Positions 17,818 through 24,070 of a DNA stretch of 50,266 nt are shown piece by piece. The DNA is from Ruminococcus bromii (lineage in GTDB: Bacteria > Bacillota > Clostridia > Oscillospirales > Acutalibacteraceae). Positions within the stretch are counted from its first letter, which is position 1, and every line of letters starts with the position of its first letter. Under the pieces are notes generated by a model. The model was not told the DNA's origin. It did no database searches and saw only the letters and a program-made list of their open reading frames with translations. Made by a program: the position numbers and the translations under genes. The stretch covers positions 1 through 50,266 of the forward strand of contig NZ_NNBY01000012.1 of assembly GCF_002834235.1 (NCBI RefSeq), in the 5' to 3' direction.

Positions 17818-18942
17818 TTAGTTGCTTGACAATGTTGCAGTAATCGTTTCTTGAAATTGTTTTAGGAACTGAATTTCCTCTGTTGCTTCTTTCATTTGCT
17901 CAAGAACTAATTTGCCAACCTTATTGAATGCCGCCAGTTTTTCTTTTGAGGGAATCATTAACGGAAAAGAAGCTAATTCTTCTCCTGAAACTCTTTGACG
18001 ACCACTTGAACCATTCATAAATTGCAATGCAAAGGTTACAAATTTTGAGTTTCTAATGAGAAAATAGTAAAAGCAAGATGGAATATCATCTTTAGAAGCA
18101 AAAACAATATATTCAGTTGAACCAAAAGCAACTTCTCCCTCATTAAGAATATTTATATATGCAGCTTTACCATTTTCAAGACACGGTGTAATACGTGCGA
18201 TTAAAGTATCTCCATTTATAAAACGGACACCACCGTTATATGGCTTAGTTGTATCTCCATTAGGTATGCAGCCACTTGTCGGTAATGTTGACATATCGAA
18301 GCAACGGGCTTCAACACCCTTAGAAAGAGGTCGAGAGGGATTAACCAGTGCAATATCAGCCAACGTACAATCCGTATCATCACAAGAAAAGAATAAATTA
18401 TCGAAGTACGCTTGAGCAGTTGCTTCTAAATTATCATTTATCTTCTGCTTTAGGGCTATTCTGTCTGTAATCGTTTTATACGCTTTTACAATGTTCTTCT
18501 GCTTATCCATAGGTGGCACAGGCAATTTCATCTTTGCAAATTCTTCCCAAGGCATACTGCCTCTAACTCCGCCAACCGCAATAAAAGCTGCTTCTCTGTC
18601 AAATTCAGGTCGTTTGAACCACATTTCCAAGTATTCCGGTAAAACAACTGATGTATCCTTAACTCTGAAAATTGGATATGCCGGAGACATTATCGCAACA
18701 TCATAATCCTCTAATCGTGCAATTGGTATTTTTGAATCACGACTAACCTGCATTAAACTTACAGCAAACTCATTTTTCCTTATAATTTTGTATTTACTCA
18801 AATCAGTTCCATTGGTATTAGCAACTGATTTAATAAAACATTTATCTATGCTGACACCTATAAGCTCAGTAATCGCACCATCAGCATTTCTTTCATCTAC
18901 TTTTTCAATTAATTCGCTCAAGGCTTTATAATTCGATTTCAT
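17818..18942 (-). CDS. hsdS: type I restriction specificity subunit S
   Basis: 374 residues. It has two target-recognition halves. The first ends in KLPVPPMDKQKNIV followed by a helix (AYKTITDRIALKQKINDN). The second ends in PLMIPSKEKLAAFN with a closing helix. These are the repeated proximal/spacer segments of HsdS. The two halves define a bipartite DNA target that cannot be read by eye. The ATG at 18942 overlaps the hsdM end by 17 bases and follows AGGAG. A longer open frame upstream lies inside hsdM and is rejected. I saw no second hsdS copy nearby that would support shuffling. Confidence 0.93.
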   Translation of the reverse strand: MKSNYKALSELIEKVDERNADGAITELIGVSIDKCFIKSVANTNGTDLSKYKIIRKNEFAVSLMQVSRDSKIPIARLEDYDVAIMSPAYPIFRVKDTSVVLPEYLEMWFKRPEFDREAAFIAVGGVRGSMPWEEFAKMKLPVPPMDKQKNIVKAYKTITDRIALKQKINDNLEATAQAYFDNLFFSCDDTDCTLADIALVNPSRPLSKGVEARCFDMSTLPTSGCIPNGDTTKPYNGGVRFINGDTLIARITPCLENGKAAYINILNEGEVAFGSTEYIVFASKDDIPSCFYYFLIRNSKFVTFALQFMNGSSGRQRVSGEELASFPLMIPSKEKLAAFNKVGKLVLEQMKEATEEIQFLKQFQETITATLSSN

Positions 18943-20497
18943 ATCCCAACTCCTTAAATACAGCAAGCAAATCTGCCTTGGATTTTTCCTCTTGAACAAG
19001 AAGTTCTTTGAGTTCTCCCTGCAATGACTTCATTTTTGTATCAAAGTCGATGTTCTCATCACGATTGACAAACTCAATATATCTGCTCGGTACAAGAGTA
19101 AATCCTTTTTCCTTTACTTCATCAAAAGAAGCAGAATAACAAAATTCCGGCACATTCTCATAAGTTTCCTCATAGCCTTCCTGCTGCCAGTTATGATATA
19201 CACTTGTAACTTTGGCTCTATCTTCCTCTGTCAATTCAATGTACTTCTTCTCATAAGGACTTCCCATCTGTCGTAAATCCATAAAGAGTATTTCATCTTC
19301 TCGATTACGATAGCGTTTTAGCTTTCCGTTCTGTTCAACAACACGAGCCTTTTTATTCTTATTGAGTACCCAAAGGGTAACGCTGATGTCAGTGGTATAG
19401 AAAAGGTTTCTCGGAAGAATAATAATCGCTTCTACCAAGTGATTTTCTATAAGCTGCTGTCTGATTTTCAACTCTGTACCATCATCAGATAATGCACCAT
19501 TGGCAAGCAGGAAACCTGCCACACCGTTTTGAGAGAGTTTGGAAACAATATTCAGTATCCAACCATAGTTTGCGTTGCTTGTTGGCGGAACTTCATATCC
19601 GTTCCAACGAGGGTCGTCTACAAGCTCATTTTCGGCTCTCCACTGCTTCTGATTGAAAGGTGGGTTTGCCATAATGAAATCTGCTTTAAGGTCTTTGTGC
19701 TGGTCGTTGGTAAATGTATTGGCTGCCATCTCTCCAAGATTTGCGGAAATACCACGGATAGCCAAATTCATTTTTGCCAGTTTGAAAGTGGTATTTGTGT
19801 ATTCCTGACCGTAAATAGACACTTTCTTTTTATTACCGCTATGTGCTTCTACGAACTTGATGGACTGCACAAACATACCGCCCGAACCGCAACAAGGGTC
19901 ATAAAGTATTCCATCGTAAGGCTCAAGCATTTCAGCAATCAGGTTTACAATACACTTTGGTGTGTAGAACTCTCCTTTACCTTTTCCTTCTGCAAGAGCG
20001 AACTTACTAAGAAAATACTCATATACACGACCTATAATATCGTTCTCTTTATCATCAGTGTTGATACGATTGATTTCATCAAGCAAAGAAGCCAACTTTG
20101 CCGTATCAATATGTAAGCGGGAGTAATAGTTATCCGGCAAAGCACCTTTCAGTGCCGGGTTGTTCTTCTCAATCGTATAAAGTGCTGTATCTATCTTTAG
20201 TGCAATATCGTCCTGCTTTGCATTTTCAATAATGTACTTCCAACGGCTTTCTTCAGGAAGATAGAATACATTTTCCTGAGTATAAAACGGCTTCATATCC
20301 GCATACTTTTCGCCGTGTGTAGCAATAATTTTATTACGGCATTCCTCAAACTTGTCACTGGCAAATTTAAGGAAGAATAAACTCAGAACAACGTGCTTAT
20401 ACTCCGCAGGCTCAACAGAACCTCTCAGTTTATCAGCACTTTTCCAAAGTGCTTCTTCCATTGATATTTCTTTCTTTGGTTTAGTTGTTCTTGCCAT
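18926..20497 (-). CDS. hsdM: type I restriction-modification methyltransferase subunit M
   Basis: 523 residues. N6-adenine methyltransferase motif I is DPCCGSGGMF, and the catalytic motif is MANPPFN. The N-terminal helical HsdM domain (EALWKSADKLRGSVEPAEYK) and the C-terminal coiled segment that contacts HsdS are both present. The ATG at 20497 has GGAG eight bases upstream; the ATG at 20503 is too close to that site. It is the first gene of a minus-strand operon that continues with hsdS, TIR, hsdR and DUF262/HNH. With HsdS it methylates the host target. Confidence 0.95.
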   Translation of the reverse strand: MARTTKPKKEISMEEALWKSADKLRGSVEPAEYKHVVLSLFFLKFASDKFEECRNKIIATHGEKYADMKPFYTQENVFYLPEESRWKYIIENAKQDDIALKIDTALYTIEKNNPALKGALPDNYYSRLHIDTAKLASLLDEINRINTDDKENDIIGRVYEYFLSKFALAEGKGKGEFYTPKCIVNLIAEMLEPYDGILYDPCCGSGGMFVQSIKFVEAHSGNKKKVSIYGQEYTNTTFKLAKMNLAIRGISANLGEMAANTFTNDQHKDLKADFIMANPPFNQKQWRAENELVDDPRWNGYEVPPTSNANYGWILNIVSKLSQNGVAGFLLANGALSDDGTELKIRQQLIENHLVEAIIILPRNLFYTTDISVTLWVLNKNKKARVVEQNGKLKRYRNREDEILFMDLRQMGSPYEKKYIELTEEDRAKVTSVYHNWQQEGYEETYENVPEFCYSASFDEVKEKGFTLVPSRYIEFVNRDENIDFDTKMKSLQGELKELLVQEEKSKADLLAVFKELGYEIEL

Positions 20498-20605
20498 AAT
20501 CATTTCTCCATTTATTTTAATATTTCTGTTTGCTCACTAATCGGACTGCTCTATAGCATTCAATATATATATGATACTAAATACACCGCTTTACAAAAAT
20601 TACAA

Positions 20606-20635
20606 CGAAAAAGTGTTAGACGGCTACACTTTTTT
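20606..20635. terminator. terminator between hipT and hsdM
   Basis: A 9-bp stem AAAAAGTGT / ACACTTTTT around a 9-base loop, with T or A runs on both sides. It lies 37 bases after the hipT stop and may shield the hsdM promoter region from read-through. Confidence 0.65.
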
Positions 20636-20671
20636 ACGCCGAATAATGTTTGATAGTTGTGATATTCACTG

Positions 20672-21625
20672 TTATTTACTAATCAAACAGCCTGTTCTTT
20701 CAGTAATAATCTTTGTCAATCTCTCTTTTAAGTCATCCGGGAGCAATGATTTATCGCACATTTTAAGCCACTTTGGCGTAAGCCTAACAAGATTTTCAAT
20801 AAGCTTTTCGGCAGTTTGGCGAGATATGCCGCAGGTGTCGGCATATTTAAGAAAATCGCCTTTGCGTATATTCATTTTTTTACCGTTCATTGCAAGTGCG
20901 AATTCTTCTTTATCGGCAGGCATATTTGCATTGACCGGCAGTAAATCGTAAGCAGGGGACAGCACATATTCGCCCGAACCCTCGGCTGTTTCAATAAGTG
21001 AAAAATTCTTTAGGTGCATATCGGAATTGCCGACAATAAAGCAAAATACAAGCCTAATGTAAAACTCTGCCATATCAATGCCGACCCTCGATGAATACTG
21101 CTTGATTATTTTCGCGCAACGCTCGTATGAGCCTCTGTATTTATCCTCGGTAAGCCTTAAATCAAGCTGGCAAAAATCTTCCATAGCGAGCATTTCTACC
21201 TTGTCGCTTGTTAAATTGCGGTCAACTCGCTTTGTGATGTATGCAAGCCCTGCATTGCCTTTAATGAGTGCGTGCGGAACGGTCGAAATCCCCGCCATAT
21301 CCGCCATTGTCATTATGAGTTGCTCTGATTCGGGTAATGCTTCAAACTCTGCAACCTGCGGCTTGAGAATATAGCCGGTCGGATAGTTTACAAGTGTTAA
21401 TCTCGGCTTGCGGCTGTCGCTGACAAGGTGCAATGATAATTTCTTTTGCACTCCCGGAACGGTAAAGCCTTTATTTGTCGTTTCTGTTGCCAAAAGATTA
21501 AGCGTTTTGTCGTCAATTTCAATTTCGGGGAGCTTGGTTGTGCCGAAAAAGCGTTTAATGCAAGCCTTGTGCCAGCCTGTTTCATCGGGTGTGCGCAAAG
21601 GTTTGCCGCAGCATAAACAGTTCAT
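20672..21625 (-). CDS. hipT: HipT-like serine/threonine kinase toxin
   Basis: 317 residues. It has the HipA kinase C-terminal fold: a GVQKKLSL glycine-rich loop, a KP lysine segment (GYILKP), the catalytic GNSDMHLKN, and SPAYDLL. The first ~110 residues of full HipA are absent and supplied by the separate upstream gene, as in HipBST systems. In the known HipBST system HipT is a toxin that phosphorylates a tRNA synthetase. The loop begins T-V-P-G, where related toxins often carry serines used for autophosphorylation. The start overlaps the hipS stop by four bases (ATGA). It has a CxxC pair at the N-terminus (NCLCCGK). Confidence 0.88.
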   Translation of the reverse strand: MNCLCCGKPLRTPDETGWHKACIKRFFGTTKLPEIEIDDKTLNLLATETTNKGFTVPGVQKKLSLHLVSDSRKPRLTLVNYPTGYILKPQVAEFEALPESEQLIMTMADMAGISTVPHALIKGNAGLAYITKRVDRNLTSDKVEMLAMEDFCQLDLRLTEDKYRGSYERCAKIIKQYSSRVGIDMAEFYIRLVFCFIVGNSDMHLKNFSLIETAEGSGEYVLSPAYDLLPVNANMPADKEEFALAMNGKKMNIRKGDFLKYADTCGISRQTAEKLIENLVRLTPKWLKMCDKSLLPDDLKERLTKIITERTGCLISK

Positions 21626-21951
21626 TCTTTTTCCTCCCTTATTGAAACATTGCCGATTCCGTCCTTGCAGGCTACGAGCAAAACGCCGAAGCGGTCGTGG
21701 CTGTCAATTTTCCAATTATCGGTTACAATTTTCAAAAGCCAGCCTTCGGGAATAAGGCCGTCAAAAAACGAAAACAAAGTTTTTGATGTGTATTCTTCCG
21801 CTTGCAAAGGCAGGGTGAGTGAAACGGCAGACGCATTTTCGCTCTGTAAATAATCGGCATCATATTTGAAAGAATAGCCGTTGTCCGTTTCCTTGAGGAC
21901 GCCGGCAAAGGTGTTTCTCACATAAACATAGGCAGTTCTGAATACGCTCAT
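21622..21951 (-). CDS. hipS: HipS-like protein (HipA N-terminal domain, stand-alone)
   Basis: 109 residues. It matches the HipA N-subdomain-1 family: VYVRNTFAGVLKE at the start, SVSLTLPLQAEEY in the middle, and LFSFFDGLIPEGWLL near the end. It is encoded alone, between hipB and hipT, with four-base overlaps on both sides (21948-21951 and 21622-21625). This is the hallmark of HipBST, where HipS acts as the antitoxin of HipT. A split HipA gene by decay is unlikely, because start codons and overlaps are intact. Confidence 0.87.
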   Translation of the reverse strand: MSVFRTAYVYVRNTFAGVLKETDNGYSFKYDADYLQSENASAVSLTLPLQAEEYTSKTLFSFFDGLIPEGWLLKIVTDNWKIDSHDRFGVLLVACKDGIGNVSIREEKE

Positions 21952-22151
21952 TTATCTTCCTTCTTTCCGGCAACAGCCTGTGCGTTGAACATTGCAAGGG
22001 CAACATTTACCTTATCCATACGCACGGTTTCCTTGCCCTGCTCAAGCTCACGCACAAAGCGAAGCCCAAGACCCGAACGCAATGCAAATTGCTCCTGCGT
22101 AAGTCCTGCCGCTTTTCTGTTTTCTTTTACAAATTCAGCAATCGGGTTCAT
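21948..22151 (-). CDS. hipB: HipB-like XRE antitoxin/regulator
   Basis: 67 residues with a helix-turn-helix of the XRE type (LTQEQFALRSGLGLRFVRELEQGK). In HipB families this protein binds operators in its own promoter. Here three CCCTNTNGGG-like palindromes lie just upstream, one of them inside the promoter spacer. AAGGAG precedes the ATG. It is the first gene of the hipB-hipS-hipT operon. Confidence 0.9.
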   Translation of the reverse strand: MNPIAEFVKENRKAAGLTQEQFALRSGLGLRFVRELEQGKETVRMDKVNVALAMFNAQAVAGKKEDK

Positions 22152-22183
22152 ATTACTGCTCCTTGTAGTTATTATCTATGCTT

Positions 22184-22212
22184 ATTCTACACCCTTTAGG
22201 GTGCAATGTCAA
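22184..22212 (-). promoter_or_regulatory. hipBST promoter with operator in the spacer
   Basis: On the minus strand TTGACA (22207-22212) and TAGAAT (22184-22189) are 17 bases apart. The spacer holds ACCCT-TT-AGGGT (22191-22202), a perfect 5-bp inverted repeat. This is a classic layout for autorepression. Confidence 0.85.
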
Positions 22213-22232
22213 TAAAATATTTGTTATAATAA

Positions 22233-22244
22233 GCCCTATTGGGT
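22233..22244. promoter_or_regulatory. second HipB operator-like palindrome
   Basis: GCCC-TATT-GGGT, similar to the operator in the hip promoter, centred 42 bp upstream of it. Confidence 0.6.
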
Positions 22245-22269
22245 ATATTGTTTACTTAAAAAAGAAAAC

Positions 22270-22287
22270 TATACCTCTTAGGGTATA
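22270..22287. promoter_or_regulatory. third HipB operator-like palindrome
   Basis: TATACC-TCTTAG-GGTATA, a perfect 6-bp inverted repeat containing the same CC-TCTTAG-GG type core, centred 40 bp beyond the second site. The even spacing of the three sites (about four helical turns) supports cooperative binding. Confidence 0.6.
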
Positions 22288-22357
22288 AATTCTTTAATAA
22301 TTAGAAGCTTCTTTCTTGCTTGAGAAAAAGGCTTCTTATTTTTTTGCAAATTTTTTA

Positions 22358-22643
22358 TTAAATCGACGATTTTGGGTGTGCATTTCGGCACCCTTTGTCC
22401 AAATGAGTGAAGGGACTAAATGTTAAAAGATTATGAACTTTTTAAAAAACACTCCCAAAAAATGCTGCTCCCATTTCAAACAAGTGAAGGGTTTTTGAAA
22501 AAATTTCCGACTTATGGGGGTGCAAAAAGGCACTCCCGGTTCAAACAAGTAGAGGGGTAAAAAATATTTTTCAAAAAATTATTCGTTAAATCGGCAATTT
22601 TGGGTGTCCAAAATACACCCTTTTGTACAAATGAGTGAAAGGA
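22358..22643 (+). repeat. four imperfect hairpin repeat modules
   Basis: Copies at about 22358-22415, 22447-22492, 22511-22558 and 22584-22643. The shared core is C(A/T)CCC, then TTTGT or TTTC, then CAAATGAGTGAAGGG or close variants. In copies 1, 3 and 4 the CACCC or CTCCC is also the right arm of a GGGTG hairpin. In copies 1 and 4 CCCTT can pair instead with the following AAGGG, which resembles a ribosome site. The outer two copies share a longer flank (TTAAATCG..GATTTTGGGTGT). Role unknown. Confidence 0.6.
22420..22560 (+). CDS. hypothetical 46-residue ORF over hairpin repeats
   Basis: The ORF starts with ATG five bases after GAAGGG and runs to TAA. The product begins MLKDYELFKKHSQK and is basic. 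It spans repeat modules 2 and 3, but the repeats fall in different frames, so they are conserved as nucleic acid rather than protein. Real coding status is doubtful. Confidence 0.25.
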   Translation: MLKDYELFKKHSQKMLLPFQTSEGFLKKFPTYGGAKRHSRFKQVEG

Positions 22644-22652
22644 GTTTTTATT

Positions 22653-22709
22653 ATGGCACGAATAACAAGGCTAAAAACAAAAGACAGGGAAATATATTAC
22701 CCGCCATAA
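22653..22709 (+). CDS. hypothetical 18-residue leader-like ORF
   Basis: ATG at 22653 follows AAAGGAG with good spacing. The product is MARITRLKTKDREIYYPP. An overlapping frame from ATG at 22631 encodes 32 residues without a ribosome site. It could be a leader peptide or the remains of a longer gene. Confidence 0.25.
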   Translation: MARITRLKTKDREIYYPP

Positions 22710-22778
22710 GAAAGATGAAAGCAAACTAAAAACAGCGTAAAAATGCATCTTTTCAAAACAGAAAGAAGGAGGCTTAAT

Positions 22779-23116
22779 TTGAACAAATACTTTAAGAAAA
22801 ACGAAGCGGAAAAATATGTTTTCTATAAATCCCGAAAGCATTGTTTACCGACCAAAAATACTGTTCGGTTTCTACCGACGCAAAAATGCTGTACGCATTG
22901 CTGCTTGACCGAATGTATTTATCCGCAAGAAACGGCTGGGTTGATAGGTACGGCAGAGTGTATCAATTCTTCACAATAAAACAAGGTCAGGAGCTGCTGC
23001 ATTTCGGTCACGACAAAATAATAAGACTGTTCGGCGAGCTTGAAAAAGCGGATTTGATACAGCGAAACAGGCAGGGACAGGGAAAAGCAAATATTATTTA
23101 TCTCAAAAAGTTTTGA
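22779..23116 (+). pseudogene. replication initiator RepA N-terminal domain, frameshifted
   Basis: A TTG at 22779 follows AAGGAGG and opens NKYFKKNEAEKYVFYK, the usual start of RepA_N-type initiators of clostridial mobile elements. Near 22826-22829 the frame breaks. Adding one A to the AAAT run restores FYKIPKALFTDQKY and joins the downstream frame (VSTDAKMLYALLLDRM, GWVDRYGRVYQFF) up to the stop at 23116. The protein would also be short (about 112 residues). Both points suggest a non-functional initiator, or one kept only as a domain. A sequencing error in the A-run is possible. Confidence 0.75.
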
Positions 23117-23149
23117 AATCGGCTTTTCGGATTTTCAAAAGTCGATAAA

Positions 23150-23247
23150 ACAGAGTGAAGTAATACTAAAGGAGCAAGATATTTACCTGCCGCAAAAAAT
23201 ATATCTATCTCCTAAATATAGCTGTCTCTAAGATTAGAAAGGAGTTC
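23150..23247 (+). other. candidate oriT region upstream of mobC
   Basis: This 100-base A+T-rich gap precedes mobC. It holds TTTACCTGCCG (23182-23192), whose inverted copy CGGCAGGTAAA follows mobC at 23595-23605, and a TAGCTGTCTCTAAGATTAG segment before the mobC ribosome site. Transfer origins commonly lie next to mobC. No nick site can be assigned by eye. Confidence 0.3.
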
Positions 23248-23248
23248 T

Positions 23249-23584
23249 ATGAAAAGAATAAAAAAACAGTTTTGGCTTTCAGAAAAAGAAAATGCCGATT
23301 TTATGAAAAAGGTTGAACTTAGCGGACTGTCTCAGAGTGCCGTGTTAAGAATACTGATTAAGGGTTATGAGCCGAGAGAAAAACCCGATGACAGATTTTA
23401 CGACTTAATGCGTCAGTTTTACGCAATGAGCAACAACCTAAATCAAATAGCAATCAAAGCAAATTCACTCGGTTTTGTTGACACAAGACTGTTGAAAGAC
23501 AAAATTGATAAATTAAACAAATTTCAGCTTGAAATTGAAAAGAAATACCTGTATCCCGAAAAGAGCAGTTTGCTGTGGAAATAG
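23249..23584 (+). CDS. mobC: MobC-family mobilization protein
   Basis: 111 residues. The N-terminal ribbon-helix-helix-like part (KKQFWLSEKENADFMKKVE..GLSQSAVLRILIKGY) and the C-terminal LMRQFYAMSNNLNQIAIKAN segment match relaxosome accessory proteins of the MobC family. These help a relaxase to open DNA at oriT. AAAGGAG precedes the ATG. No relaxase gene follows, although mobC normally sits next to one, so the transfer module is incomplete. Confidence 0.85.
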   Translation: MKRIKKQFWLSEKENADFMKKVELSGLSQSAVLRILIKGYEPREKPDDRFYDLMRQFYAMSNNLNQIAIKANSLGFVDTRLLKDKIDKLNKFQLEIEKKYLYPEKSSLLWK

Positions 23585-23669
23585 CTTTCTTCTCCGGCAG
23601 GTAAAAAACAATGACTGAATAGAAACAATAAATTTGAGGAAAAATATGGAATAAACGGAGGTTTAACTT

Positions 23670-23921
23670 ATGTTTATGGAAGTAGATGACAAGGTAAAGA
23701 TAGCCTATTATTGGTTTTCAAAGGAAGAAAAAGACGACAAGGAGCTTCGAGAGTCTTTGAGACCGGAATATAGGCAGTGGAACCAAAAAGGATATAAGGT
23801 AGTAAACTTTTTGTCCGGAACGGAAGACCTTATCCAAAATACAACGGAATTATTGCTTCATAACAGAGATGTTATGGCAAGAGAACGAGCTCGCAAACGA
23901 AGTAAAGACTTGGAACGATAA
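23670..23921 (+). CDS. hypothetical mobile-element protein, possibly frameshifted
   Basis: 83 residues (opening MFMEVDDKVKIAYYWFSKEE). ACGGAGG lies upstream. The last 14 residues are unusually arginine-rich (ARERARKRSKDLER). The +1 frame from 23869 continues with a more natural helix (ENELANEVKTWNDKLVQMAELF), so a one-base shift near 23880 may have truncated it. I do not recognise a function. It lies between mobC and the recombinase. Confidence 0.5.
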   Translation: MFMEVDDKVKIAYYWFSKEEKDDKELRESLRPEYRQWNQKGYKVVNFLSGTEDLIQNTTELLLHNRDVMARERARKRSKDLER

Positions 23922-24070
23922 GCTCGTTCAAATGGCAGAATTATTTCTGCCGTACATAATATTAACTTTCATAAACATTCTTCAAATTTTATTGATTTCT
24001 ATATACAAGTATGTTACAATGTTGTTCATAAAGCAGAACATAAATCAAATATAATATTGGTGGTGATGTT

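Noticed and set aside
21622..22151. HipA gene broken into two by a frameshift
   Set aside because: Each piece has its own start, four-base ATGA overlaps join the genes, and the three-gene order matches HipBST.
22358..22643. CRISPR array from four spaced repeats
   Set aside because: The copies are imperfect and unequally spaced, the gaps are not spacer-like, and no cas gene is present.
22779..23116. Programmed frameshift in repA
   Set aside because: The break needs one added base at a short A-run. I see no slippery heptamer or following structure, so a deletion or read error is simpler.
23869..24054. Separate membrane protein gene between the hypothetical gene and the recombinase
   Set aside because: It overlaps the preceding gene, has no ribosome site, and is better explained as the shifted end of that gene plus non-coding A+T-rich sequence.
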